This document shows positions 17,298-25,260 of a stretch of DNA of 64,000 nt, piece after piece. A program made the translations under genes and the position numbers. A model generated the notes under the pieces. The model was not told the DNA's origin, did no database searches, and worked only from the letters and a program-made list of their open reading frames with translations. Position 1 is the stretch's first letter, and the number at the start of each line of letters is the position of its first letter. Source of the stretch: UBA2040 sp041674745 (GTDB taxonomy: Bacteria > Bacteroidota > Bacteroidia > Flavobacteriales_D > Crocinitomicaceae); NCBI GenBank assembly GCA_041674745.1, contig JBAYVD010000004.1:1-64000 (forward strand). Direction: 5' to 3'.

Positions 17298-18167
17298 ATG
17301 AAGAATTTAGGATTAATAGCAGTATTGTTTTCTATTGGCCAATTTGGCTATGCGCAGGATGTGACGGGAACATTCAATTCTACCCGTATTGTGAATTCCC
17401 ATTCTACGGAAATGTTGGGTAAAAAAATGTGGGAGTACAGAATTGAACACCGATTCGGAGATGTAGCTGGAAGCAATGGAGGTGCACAAACGGCCTTTGG
17501 ATTTGATAATGCAGCGGATATTCGCATGGCCATGGAATATGGAATTTCGGACAAAATAATGGCTGGTTTGGGAAGAAGCAAGGGAATTGGAAGACCATAT
17601 ACATCTTTGGTGGACGGCTTTATTGCTGCGCGAATTTTGACACAGAACAAAGAAAATGGAATGCCAATTTCTGCGGCGTTGGTCGGGACGATGTATTATA
17701 CCTATATGAAACAAATATCGGATCCACAATCTGTTGCAAATTTTGAAGGGAAATTTTCAAGAAGAATTGCCTATTCGTCGCAATTGGTGCTTTCTCGTAA
17801 ATTTTCAGATCGAATCAGTTTTGCATTGATGCCAACGTATGTTCACCGCAATTATGTGGCGCAAGATGACTTAAATGATTTAGTGTCTCTTGGTGCAGCC
17901 TTAAACGTTAAAATCAATAAAAGCATGGGCGTCATCCTAGAGTATTTTTACAATTTTGAAAATGAAAATTTTAGAACCACCGCAACCAATAGCATTGGTT
18001 TAGGATTCGAATTTGTTACCAACGGACATAATTTCCATATCAATTTCACCAATGCAAGAGGTTTTGGTGAATTGCAGTATGTTGCCTTAACACAAGAGGA
18101 TTGGTTGAAAGGCCAATTCCGACTAGGATTCAGTATTTCTAGAAATTTCAAAATCAAAAAATCATGA
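17298..18167 (+). CDS. DUF5777 family outer-membrane beta-barrel protein
   Basis: A 289-residue protein with a signal peptide (LIAVLFSIGQFGYAQ) and alternating amphipathic strands separated by turns, ending in a strand with terminal aromatic/charged residues, as in outer-membrane barrels. The N-terminal TFNSTRIVNSHSTE and YRIEHRFGD motifs are characteristic of DUF5777. Function is unknown. It follows the di-heme cytochrome by 5 bases and overlaps the next lipoprotein by ATGA, so all three are made together. A porin for a small solute or the sleeve of an electron conduit are both possible. Confidence 0.82.
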   Translation: MKNLGLIAVLFSIGQFGYAQDVTGTFNSTRIVNSHSTEMLGKKMWEYRIEHRFGDVAGSNGGAQTAFGFDNAADIRMAMEYGISDKIMAGLGRSKGIGRPYTSLVDGFIAARILTQNKENGMPISAALVGTMYYTYMKQISDPQSVANFEGKFSRRIAYSSQLVLSRKFSDRISFALMPTYVHRNYVAQDDLNDLVSLGAALNVKINKSMGVILEYFYNFENENFRTTATNSIGLGFEFVTNGHNFHINFTNARGFGELQYVALTQEDWLKGQFRLGFSISRNFKIKKS

Positions 18168-18541
18168 AAGTAAAATTCTTATTTCCCATTTTAATTATCG
18201 GTCTATTATACCTTTCCATGCAGGTAAGTTCTTGCACAAAGGAAAAAGTTCCAAACGTAGTACCGGTAGTTGAGTGTCCTGACACCATTCATTTCCAAGC
18301 GACAATTCTACCCTTGATGATGGCCAACTGCAGTACGTCGGGTTGTCATGATGCATCGAATGGAGCCGGAGGATATACCTTGGAAGATCATGCTTCAGTT
18401 AGCATGAGCGCTGATGTGATTTTAACGTCCATTCGTCACGAAGGAGGTATTCCACCTATGCCACAAAACTTACCAAAATTATCAGATGCTGATATTTCGA
18501 ATTTTAATTGTTGGATGCAACAAGGCATGTTGAACAATTAA
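18164..18541 (+). CDS. Small lipoprotein with CX4CH putative heme site
   Basis: A 125-residue protein with a lipoprotein signal (YLSMQVSSCTKEK). The mature part has CSTSGCHDAS, a CX4CH pattern in place of the normal CXXCH, followed by GGIPPMPQNLPKLSDADI, which looks like the Met-ligand and C-terminal helix region of a mono-heme cytochrome c. It is thus probably a lipid-anchored cytochrome, as seen in other Bacteroidota cytochrome-like lipoproteins, but heme attachment through CX4CH is uncommon and needs proof. Its start is ATGA-coupled to the DUF5777 barrel. Confidence 0.75.
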   Translation: MKVKFLFPILIIGLLYLSMQVSSCTKEKVPNVVPVVECPDTIHFQATILPLMMANCSTSGCHDASNGAGGYTLEDHASVSMSADVILTSIRHEGGIPPMPQNLPKLSDADISNFNCWMQQGMLNN

Positions 18542-18627
18542 ATTGGTGGTTTCACTTTAAAAGAAGAACTTTAACCATTAGAATAATACGTTCAAAGTAT
18601 ATTCTTGCTAAATAGTTATAAAACGAT

Positions 18628-19506
18628 ATGAAGAAGCAACTCATTTTTTTGCCTTTAATTTTTATTGGCATTCTTGGCATTTCTTGGCAAAATGCGCCTG
18701 AAATTCAAATTCAAAAATTCAGTAAAACCATCCGCCATAATTCAGGGTCACCTACAGCAAAAACAGGAGCACCGGGTGAAGGAAATTGTACCGTTTGTCA
18801 CATCGGAACGGTACAAGATGGAAGTATTGAGAATCAATTCATTCTCGTTAATTCGTCAGGTGCAGTTACGAATTACGTTCCAGGCGAAACGTATCAAATT
18901 AGTTTGTTCTTGGCCTCAAACCCAAGTAAAAAAGGATTTCAAGCCACCGTATTGGATGCTACTAACACGTTTGCTGGAACATTTACGCCTGCTGCAGGTG
19001 GAGTGAATTTCACCAATTCAGGTAGCCGATTTTATGCCAATCATACAGCAGCAAGTACCAATGGTTCGACTTTCCCTTTGTGGGATTGGCAATGGACAGC
19101 TCCTGTTACAGATGTCGGTCCGGTTACATTTTATGTAGCAACGAATGTGGCAAATAACAATGCGCAAAACACAGGTGATGCTATTTATTTATCCAACTAC
19201 ACAATTAATGGAACGGTTGGACTAGAAAATAAGCAGATGGCAACTTTAACAGATTTCACAGCCTCATTTTCAGCTGAAAATCATTCCATCAACATAGCGT
19301 TCTCGACTTTGATCAACGGAAATAAAGTGGTCAATTTGGTGGATTTAAACGGTAAATCTGTGTTGAACATGAATCTTGGCACGAGTGCAATTGGATTGAA
19401 CCAAGAAAAATTCCGAGTTCCTGATCACATTAAAAACGGCATGTACATTGTTCAATTTTTCGTCGACAACCACCCAAAATCTCAAATGGTAAGTATCCAA
19501 CGGTAA
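18628..19506 (+). CDS. T9SS-sorted protein with choice-of-anchor V (reelin-like) domain and CXXCH site
   Basis: A 292-residue secreted protein. After the signal peptide comes the family's GSPTAKTGAPGEGNC with CTVCH, a CXXCH pattern that may bind heme, then an all-beta domain (about 60-200) of the reelin-like, choice-of-anchor V kind. The last 75 residues match a type A T9SS sorting domain (VVNLVDLNGKSVL ... NGMYIVQFFVD). It should be exported and attached to the cell surface. It lies 86 bases after the cytochrome operon and continues its theme of CXXCH proteins, although it may have its own promoter. Confidence 0.8.
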   Translation: MKKQLIFLPLIFIGILGISWQNAPEIQIQKFSKTIRHNSGSPTAKTGAPGEGNCTVCHIGTVQDGSIENQFILVNSSGAVTNYVPGETYQISLFLASNPSKKGFQATVLDATNTFAGTFTPAAGGVNFTNSGSRFYANHTAASTNGSTFPLWDWQWTAPVTDVGPVTFYVATNVANNNAQNTGDAIYLSNYTINGTVGLENKQMATLTDFTASFSAENHSINIAFSTLINGNKVVNLVDLNGKSVLNMNLGTSAIGLNQEKFRVPDHIKNGMYIVQFFVDNHPKSQMVSIQR

Positions 19507-19526
19507 TGTTCTATAAAATTCTTTAG

Positions 19527-19556
19527 AAATCCGGTACTGAACAGTATCGGATTTTT
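19527..19556. terminator. Bidirectional terminator
   Basis: AAATCCGGTAC and GTATCGGATTT form a stem flanked by A and T runs, between the T9SS protein (plus) and the convergent orphan gene (minus). It can serve both. Confidence 0.75.
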
Positions 19557-20121
19557 AGTTTAATCGTTTTTCAGCGATTTTATTGACTTTTTTGAAAAAC
19601 TGGTAAGGCGAAAAAGTACGCCAATCGAAATCATCCAATTCGCCACCACTTATAAAATATTGGTCTAAATTTATTTTGGCGAATTCGCGGGAAACGTGGT
19701 CGTGAAAATTAATCATGGCTACCCATCCTTCGTCCAATTCATCAAACCATTCTTCGTAATAGCTTTCATCTGAGTAATGAAAATTCAATACGTTTTCGCC
19801 AATCAACATGAATTTATTGATTCCCGTCGCCATGAGTTCTTCAATTATGTCGCGTTTAAAGGTCATGATATCGTTTTCAATCGCATCATTCCATTCCCCA
19901 ATCATTTCGATAATGGCATATTGGTCATCGTATTCAACAAATAAAATTTTTATGAATAGAGTTTCCGAACCGATAGAATCCCATTGAGGATGAATGACAT
20001 AATTGTAAATTTTATGTTCAAATTCAAACTCAGAATACACTCGATCAAAGAAAGGTGATTGAGGATCTTCGGAGGCGATATAGAAATCGCGCCACTCGTA
20101 AAAGGGTTCTACATAATGCAT
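19555..20121 (-). CDS. Hypothetical acidic cytoplasmic protein
   Basis: I do not recognise this 188-residue protein. It has no signal peptide or membrane segment and is strongly acidic and aromatic (YEWRDFYIASEDPQSPFF, YYEEWFDELDEGW). Related sequences seem widespread as hypotheticals in the phylum, with no known role. I start at ATG 20121 because a full TAATTTTG box ends three bases upstream; the open frame to 20208 has no support. It is divergent from the DUF4836-like gene, with about 90 bases holding both promoters. Confidence 0.8.
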   Translation of the reverse strand: MHYVEPFYEWRDFYIASEDPQSPFFDRVYSEFEFEHKIYNYVIHPQWDSIGSETLFIKILFVEYDDQYAIIEMIGEWNDAIENDIMTFKRDIIEELMATGINKFMLIGENVLNFHYSDESYYEEWFDELDEGWVAMINFHDHVSREFAKINLDQYFISGGELDDFDWRTFSPYQFFKKVNKIAEKRLN

Positions 20122-20124
20122 AAA

Positions 20125-20132
20125 CAAAATTA
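20125..20132 (-). promoter_or_regulatory. -7 box of the 19555-20121 gene, near-leaderless
   Basis: Minus strand TAATTTTG, a full match to TAnnTTTG, three bases before ATG 20121. Confidence 0.5.
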
Positions 20133-20177
20133 ATGTAAGTTGGCACAATCTTGGTATTTCAAGTGGAAATATTATTT

Positions 20178-20185
20178 TACTTTTG
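20178..20185 (+). promoter_or_regulatory. -7 box of the DUF4836-like gene
   Basis: TACTTTTG is a full TAnnTTTG match; the predicted transcript begins near 20190, about 23 bases before ATG 20213. The next bases (ACGCAT) are the same as after the purT box. A possible TTGG lies at 20151, a rather long 24-base gap. Confidence 0.55.
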
Positions 20186-20212
20186 ACGCATAAAAGCACT
20201 AAAATCATCTAC

Positions 20213-21658
20213 ATGAAATTTTTAAATTACCTAGTTCCCTTTGTTTTTGTTGTTCTGTTTCTTTCGTCTTGTTCAAGTGACACGGATGATCGAAATGTGG
20301 AAGAAAACGCTTCCGCTTTTGTGCAAGCCAACAACAAAGTCGTTTTTTTTGGTTCCATTGATTTGAAATCGATTTTGAACAAAGCTGAATACAAGGCGGT
20401 ACCAAAATTTGGTGGCATTATTCAAGGTGAATTGAAAAACATTGAAAGTGGTCTCAATTTGGATGCGAAAGTTTATTATGCCATTGAAGGTCCTATGGAT
20501 CCAAATAATTTGGGAACGGTGTATCTTTTCGCGGAAGTGAAGAATGCCGACAGTTTAAAATTGCAATTGACCCAGCGAGGCTATGATTTGGAATCGGATG
20601 ATGACATTGATTATTTTCAAAGTGGAGACGTGGCCGTTGGAATCAAAGGAAAATTGGCCTTGATGATGGTAAAAAAAGGCGGTTTCGAAGTGAAAACAGC
20701 CATTGCAGATGCCATGGAGTTAACAACGGGTAAAACACTTACTGGAACGGCGGCTAAATTGATTGCAGAAAAGTCCGATATTTCTTTGAATCTTCACTTG
20801 TATAACAATTACATCAGCAATGAAGCACTTTTACCCAAATTGGCGAAGGACAAGAAAGCGCAAATGGAAGAAATGATGAAAGAATCGTTTTCTCAAGCCA
20901 ACATCTATTTCGAGGAAGGTCAATTGCGAATGGCGATGAAAAATCACTTTTCAGCTTCTCTGCTAAAACGAACCATGCTTCAAACGGATGAGCAGGCTAT
21001 GATTCGCGAAAATATTGGAAGCGGTGAACCTAAAATCGCTATGTCGATGAATTTGGACATGGTGAAGTTGCAAACATGGATGGATGATTACGCTCCTGGC
21101 GTTTTGGATAAATTGATTGAAAATGCCGGACCGATGCAAATGGCCATGATGATGGCGGGTGGAAAATTATCCAATTTGATGAGTGGAAAATTGGGATTTG
21201 CCATGTATGGCAATCCAACGGCGGGTTCCATGGTGCCTGATTTTGCTTTTTATATGGGATTTGGTCCACAAGGAAAACCGATGGCGGAAATGGCTCAAAA
21301 CTTTTTGAGTGGCGGCACTATGAAGTTGGATATCGATGAAAGAGGAGTGAGCGGTATCTCTTCGGATGCGTACAAATCCGTGCCAGGTTCGGCTATTAAA
21401 GTACCCGTGGGATGCGAAACGTTTGGAAAAACAGCTTTTTCTGGATTTGCCAATTTGGAAAACATGGACATGGCCGGTTTTGAGTTAAAAGGTGGTGCGA
21501 AATTGGTTGAGCTGGTGAAATATGTCAACTTTACCTTCGATGTGAATGGAGGTGAAATATTGGTGAAATTGAAGGATCCTAAAACCAATGTTTTGAAACA
21601 ATCCGCTCAATTTATGATCAAAGAGTTTGAAAGTCAAATTGGAGCAATGAATCCGTAA
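20213..21658 (+). CDS. DUF4836-like lipoprotein
   Basis: A 481-residue lipoprotein with a clear lipobox (VVLFLSSCSS). The mature protein consists of two similar alpha/beta halves with repeated phrases on loss or gain of variables, and is rich in Met (QMAMMMAGGK). Length, lipobox and layout fit the DUF4836 family of Bacteroidota, of unknown function, but the family call is from memory of its general look and is moderate. The ATG at 20213 is chosen because the signal peptide starts there. It has its own promoter and a strong terminator, so it is monocistronic. Confidence 0.72.
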   Translation: MKFLNYLVPFVFVVLFLSSCSSDTDDRNVEENASAFVQANNKVVFFGSIDLKSILNKAEYKAVPKFGGIIQGELKNIESGLNLDAKVYYAIEGPMDPNNLGTVYLFAEVKNADSLKLQLTQRGYDLESDDDIDYFQSGDVAVGIKGKLALMMVKKGGFEVKTAIADAMELTTGKTLTGTAAKLIAEKSDISLNLHLYNNYISNEALLPKLAKDKKAQMEEMMKESFSQANIYFEEGQLRMAMKNHFSASLLKRTMLQTDEQAMIRENIGSGEPKIAMSMNLDMVKLQTWMDDYAPGVLDKLIENAGPMQMAMMMAGGKLSNLMSGKLGFAMYGNPTAGSMVPDFAFYMGFGPQGKPMAEMAQNFLSGGTMKLDIDERGVSGISSDAYKSVPGSAIKVPVGCETFGKTAFSGFANLENMDMAGFELKGGAKLVELVKYVNFTFDVNGGEILVKLKDPKTNVLKQSAQFMIKEFESQIGAMNP

Positions 21659-21680
21659 TAGATTCGAAAATCATTATTTA

Positions 21681-21711
21681 AAAAAAGCCGTTCATCTGAA
21701 CGGCTTTTTTT
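21681..21711. terminator. Bidirectional terminator
   Basis: AAAAAGCCGTTC and GAACGGCTTTTTT form a perfect stem flanked by A and T runs, between the DUF4836-like gene and the convergent lipocalin-like gene. Confidence 0.88.
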
Positions 21712-21717
21712 GATTTA

Positions 21718-22152
21718 TTATATTTTTTCAAAGGTTAGCAAGTCTGTGCCTCCGTTACCACCACTGACATCGATCAATTCTAATTTAGAGTTAGTTTGTG
21801 TAACGATATCCCAATCGTCGCTTAATTCATCAAAATTATTTGTGGTAGGAAAAGTCAGTATGAAATCAACATCACTGGAACTGTCATCATTGCTTTTGTC
21901 TTTTTCAACAGCCCAAGTTCCAGAAATGTTTTGCGAACCATTTGTTCCTACTACAGTGCCGTTTTCATCAAATGAAAAGGTGTAGCTTGAAAAATCATTG
22001 AGGTGATCTTCACCGTCCTCTGAAAAAAGTGTTATTTTCCATTGGCCACCAGTAATATCTTTTTCTACTGATTTGGGTTTTACTTTGTTGCAAGCGCTTA
22101 ACAGAATTGGAAAGGCAAAAATCAACAAGCTGTTTTTTCTCAATTGTTTCAT
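21718..22152 (-). CDS. Lipocalin-like lipoprotein
   Basis: A 144-residue lipoprotein (FPILLSACNKVK) with the usual lipocalin-like layout of this phylum: GGQWKITLF at the barrel start, YTFSFDENGTVVGTNG, SGTWAV and a long acidic loop (KDKSNDDSSSDVDF), closing with DLLTFEKI. Function is unknown; such proteins may bind small hydrophobic molecules. A TACCTTGG box at 22178-22185 (minus) is 7 of 8 to the -7 consensus and would give a leader of about 21 bases. Confidence 0.8.
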   Translation of the reverse strand: MKQLRKNSLLIFAFPILLSACNKVKPKSVEKDITGGQWKITLFSEDGEDHLNDFSSYTFSFDENGTVVGTNGSQNISGTWAVEKDKSNDDSSSDVDFILTFPTTNNFDELSDDWDIVTQTNSKLELIDVSGGNGGTDLLTFEKI

Positions 22153-22255
22153 AACGATGTAATTTTTGGTATAATTACCAAGGTAAGTAAACAGTTGTTC
22201 AATTTCAAATCAGAATTTGCGAACAATTGGAAAGCTACCTAGGTAACTAAATAGC

Positions 22256-23128
22256 TTAATTCGGTTCAATGTGAATCAAAATGTTCCCCAAATCGGGCAA
22301 AACGGATTGCAATTTATCCTTCAAACGATGCGCAATATCGTGACCGATTCGAACACTACAGTCGCCTTCGACTATGATATGGAGATCAACGTGGTAATGG
22401 ATACCTGATTTGCGTACGAAACACTTTTCAGTGTCTAGAACTCCGTCTACTTGTTTTGCAATGACCCGAATTTCCGTGATGAGTTCATCGTACACATGCT
22501 CGTCCATTATTTCACCCAAGGCAGGACGAAAGATGAGGTAACTGTTGTAAACAATGAAACCGGAAGCAAACAAAGCGGCCCAATCATCGGCTGATTCATA
22601 CCCCTTTCCCATGATCAGAGCAATTGAAATACCTATAAAGGCTGCAATAGAGGTGATTGCATCACTGCGATGGTGCCAAGCGTCGGCTTTTAAACTGGAA
22701 CTTTTTGTTTGTTTGCTTTTTCGAATCACATACTGGTAAGAAGCTTCTTTCCAAAGAATAATCACGCCCAAAACATATAAGGTCCACGATTTTGGCGCCT
22801 TTTGTGGCGTCAAGATGTTCATAATACTTTCGTGAGCGATGAAAGCAGCGGTCGCAACCAGAAAACCAACTACCAAAAAGGTAATCAAGGGTTCAACTCG
22901 TCCGTGACCGTAAGGATGATTTTCGTCGGCAGGACGATTCGCATATTTCAATCCGAATAAAACGAGAAGAGAGGCAAAAATATCTGTAACCGATTCAATC
23001 GCATCGGCTATCAAAGCATACGAATTACCGAAAAACCCAGCGAATCCTTTGCAGGCTGCTAGCAGGATATTGCCAAACAAACTGTATATAATGGTCGAAA
23101 TAGCTATTTGCTCGTTGGATTTTTGCAT
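22256..23128 (-). CDS. Cation diffusion facilitator family transporter
   Basis: CDF proteins export divalent metals such as Zn, Fe, Co or Mn in exchange for protons at the cytoplasmic membrane. The 290-residue protein has six hydrophobic helices; the metal site residues are in YALIADAIESVTD (helix 2) and WHHRSDAITS (helix 5, HxxxD). The C-terminal ferredoxin-like regulatory domain (about 205-290) has YHVDLHIIVEGD. The Asp/His rather than His/Asp pattern does not decide between Zn and Fe/Mn. Full length. Confidence 0.93.
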   Translation of the reverse strand: MQKSNEQIAISTIIYSLFGNILLAACKGFAGFFGNSYALIADAIESVTDIFASLLVLFGLKYANRPADENHPYGHGRVEPLITFLVVGFLVATAAFIAHESIMNILTPQKAPKSWTLYVLGVIILWKEASYQYVIRKSKQTKSSSLKADAWHHRSDAITSIAAFIGISIALIMGKGYESADDWAALFASGFIVYNSYLIFRPALGEIMDEHVYDELITEIRVIAKQVDGVLDTEKCFVRKSGIHYHVDLHIIVEGDCSVRIGHDIAHRLKDKLQSVLPDLGNILIHIEPN

Positions 23129-23154
23129 TGGATTGCGCTTGTATTGGATTTCAA

Positions 23155-23162
23155 CAAAGGTA
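23155..23162 (-). promoter_or_regulatory. -7 box of the CDF transporter gene
   Basis: Minus strand TACCTTTG, a full TAnnTTTG match; predicted leader about 22 bases to ATG 23128. Confidence 0.55.
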
Positions 23163-23238
23163 ATTTAACTTGGCAATGGGAGGAGGAAATGAGAAAGTAT
23201 AATTGCTCTTTTATACAACATTTTTCTATTGGATTTGT

Positions 23239-23246
23239 TACCTTTA
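23239..23246 (+). promoter_or_regulatory. -7 box of msrB, leaderless geometry
   Basis: TACCTTTA is 7 of 8 to TAnnTTTG and lies exactly four bases before the msrB ATG. Confidence 0.45.
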
Positions 23247-23250
23247 AAGT

Positions 23251-23628
23251 ATGACGAAAGACAAATCCAATTGGAATCAACTCAGCGAAGAAGAAAGCAG
23301 AGTGATCTTACAAAAAGGTACGGAATATCCTGGAACGGGAGAATACAATGATTTTAAACTCGATGGCACGTTTGTTTGTCGGCAGTGCGAAACTCCTTTG
23401 TATGATTCTTCAAGCAAATTCAATTCAAATTGTGGTTGGCCCTCTTTTGACGATGATTTATCTGAAAATGTAGAGCGTGTATTAGATGCCGATGGTCGTC
23501 GTGTAGAAATCGTTTGTAAAAATTGCAAAGGTCATTTGGGACACGTATTTGAAGGAGAACGGTTCACGGAAAAAAACACCCGTCATTGTGTCAATTCAGT
23601 ATCGATTAAATTTGTACCGAGAGGGTGA
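23251..23628 (+). CDS. msrB: Peptide-methionine (R)-S-oxide reductase
   Basis: MsrB reduces methionine-R-sulfoxide in oxidised proteins with thioredoxin as electron source. The 125-residue cytoplasmic protein shows the two zinc CXXC pairs (CRQC and CKNC), the GWPSFDD substrate block, GHLGHVFEGE and the catalytic Cys in RHCVNSVSIKF. All key residues are present and the length is normal. It is a single gene, followed 70 bases later by a convergent transglycosylase gene. Confidence 0.95.
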   Translation: MTKDKSNWNQLSEEESRVILQKGTEYPGTGEYNDFKLDGTFVCRQCETPLYDSSSKFNSNCGWPSFDDDLSENVERVLDADGRRVEIVCKNCKGHLGHVFEGERFTEKNTRHCVNSVSIKFVPRG

Positions 23629-23697
23629 TTACATGTTGGAGAATAGAATCTTGATTTGAATGTCTAAAATCTGACGTCTCCAGTCGACACGTCTACA

Positions 23698-24645
23698 TCA
23701 AGGATACTTACAGAAATACATTCGTTCGGCTTGTTTTTCAACGATTTCGTGCAAAATGAGCTGAGAAGCTAAGGCCAATTGCGTATAATTTTGCGAATTG
23801 TTTCCAAAGCCAGCTGCTGTATTTTGCCACATTTCTTTGATCAATTCTTGTCCACCTTGCGTTGGGTTGATTTTATTCATGACGGCGGCAACATTTCCTG
23901 CCCCCGCATGGTAGATATGCAAAACAAATAAACGGAACCAAACCTCATTTTCGTCATATTCGATGTTGTGGTTTTCCAAAATTACTTTTGCTTCGGGAAT
24001 ACAAATGCGCGAAATTAAGCGAGAAGCGCCGGTTGCAGAACGTTCAAAGTTTTCTCGTTCATCCACATACTTGTTTACCGTCAAACCTTGAGCTCGCGCC
24101 ACGCCAGGCATCAACTGAAACGCTCCATAAGCACCGCTGCGCGATTTTTTCATTTGACCTGGACTTTCGATCAGTAAAATAGCTTGTGCATACCAAGGAT
24201 CAACTCCCGCTTTTTCAAAAGCTTCAACACCCTTAGACAATTGTGGATAGACCGCATCAAATTTGTAGAAATCATTTTTTCCACTTGTCACATACAATTG
24301 CTCGTTTTCCGCCAAGCCAAATTCTTTTCTAATTTCAATTTTGTACAGTTCTTTTTGCTCGTTGGTTTGTGCAGACCATTCTTCCACACTTATCTTTTTC
24401 AATATTTGTCGCGTAGCCGCCACGTTGACAAGAAATGTATCTGGCGAAAGTTGCATGATTTGCTTCCAAAATTGTGGCTGCGGTAAAGCGTGCCATTCAC
24501 TCGCGAAAAGTTCTTGGGCACCCATGATAACGCCGTTGTGATTGTCCATCATTACTTCCACTTGTTCCAAAGAATAATCTCGGTCAGATTGGGCCAGTGC
24601 GGATACACCAACAAAAAGAAAGGAGGAGAGAAGGAGTTTGTACAT
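23698..24645 (-). CDS. Lytic transglycosylase (SLT domain), secreted
   Basis: An exported protein of about 315 residues. The signal peptide is LLLSSFLFVGVSALAQ, so I start at ATG 24645. The SLT catalytic domain (about 130-290) has the Glu in LLIESPGQ, the GAYGAFQLMPGVA block and the late HIYHAGAGNVAAVM. It should cleave peptidoglycan between MurNAc and GlcNAc to give anhydro ends during growth or recycling. The N-terminal 120 residues are not recognised. Confidence 0.87.
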   Translation of the reverse strand: MYKLLLSSFLFVGVSALAQSDRDYSLEQVEVMMDNHNGVIMGAQELFASEWHALPQPQFWKQIMQLSPDTFLVNVAATRQILKKISVEEWSAQTNEQKELYKIEIRKEFGLAENEQLYVTSGKNDFYKFDAVYPQLSKGVEAFEKAGVDPWYAQAILLIESPGQMKKSRSGAYGAFQLMPGVARAQGLTVNKYVDERENFERSATGASRLISRICIPEAKVILENHNIEYDENEVWFRLFVLHIYHAGAGNVAAVMNKINPTQGGQELIKEMWQNTAAGFGNNSQNYTQLALASQLILHEIVEKQAERMYFCKYP

Positions 24646-24765
24646 AGTTTGTAATGTGAGTTCTTGGTAAATATATGTAATTTTGGAAAAAAAGTTACAG
24701 TTTACTAACAAAACTCAACTTTTTTAACGTGACATTAATAAATAATCGTCGGAATACCTCAGAAT

Positions 24766-25011
24766 ATGTCCATTTTATGTAGAGTACTACAATTTCCGTT
24801 CCTTTTATTGATCAAAGCTTATCAATATTTGATAAGCCCAATTTGGCCTGCAAATTGTCGGTTCGAACCAACGTGTTCACATTACGCTGCAGAAGCTATA
24901 CAAAAACGAGGAATTTTCGTTGGATTGTATTTGGCTATCCGACGCATTTCTCGCTGTCATCCGTGGGGTGGATTTGGATACGATCCTGTTCCTGAGAAGG
25001 AAAAGAAGTAG
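24766..25011 (+). CDS. yidD: Membrane protein insertion efficiency factor YidD
   Basis: YidD is a small membrane-associated protein that helps YidC-dependent insertion. The 81-residue protein has the family pattern IKAYQYLISPIW, CRFEPTCSHYAAEAI and the closing RCHPWGGFGYDPVP. It is not next to yidC or rnpA here, which is usual in Bacteroidota. It is followed by a repeat element rather than a partner gene. Confidence 0.95.
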   Translation: MSILCRVLQFPFLLLIKAYQYLISPIWPANCRFEPTCSHYAAEAIQKRGIFVGLYLAIRRISRCHPWGGFGYDPVPEKEKK

Positions 25012-25070
25012 CATTGCCTCAGACCATTCTGACATAGAAATGGAGTTAGATTTTACAGATTCTATAGGAT

Positions 25071-25185
25071 TTCCTCCCTTGAGGGAGGATTAAGGTGGGT
25101 GTGTAACAGAAATAAAACATTTTTAGAATCTTTGCACCTTAAAATTCTCAAAACACCTACCCTGCGGCCTCATTCAAGGGAGGAA
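25071..25185. repeat. Inverted-repeat element, copy 1 (MITE/REPIN-like)
   Basis: The 115-bp element has two arms (25071-25103 and 25150-25185) around a unique 46-bp core. Each arm contains its own hairpin (CCTCCCTTGAGGGAGG in the left arm). The left arm, reverse complemented, is identical over 33 bases to the right arm of copy 2 at 34548-34580. It fills most of the 249-bp gap between yidD and the glycosyltransferase genes. Confidence 0.88.
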
Positions 25186-25260
25186 TGTTTTACTTACTAA
25201 ATGAATCTATACAAACTTCTTTTTCTTCATTCTTTAATAGTTCAAAAAAAAACGCGCTGG

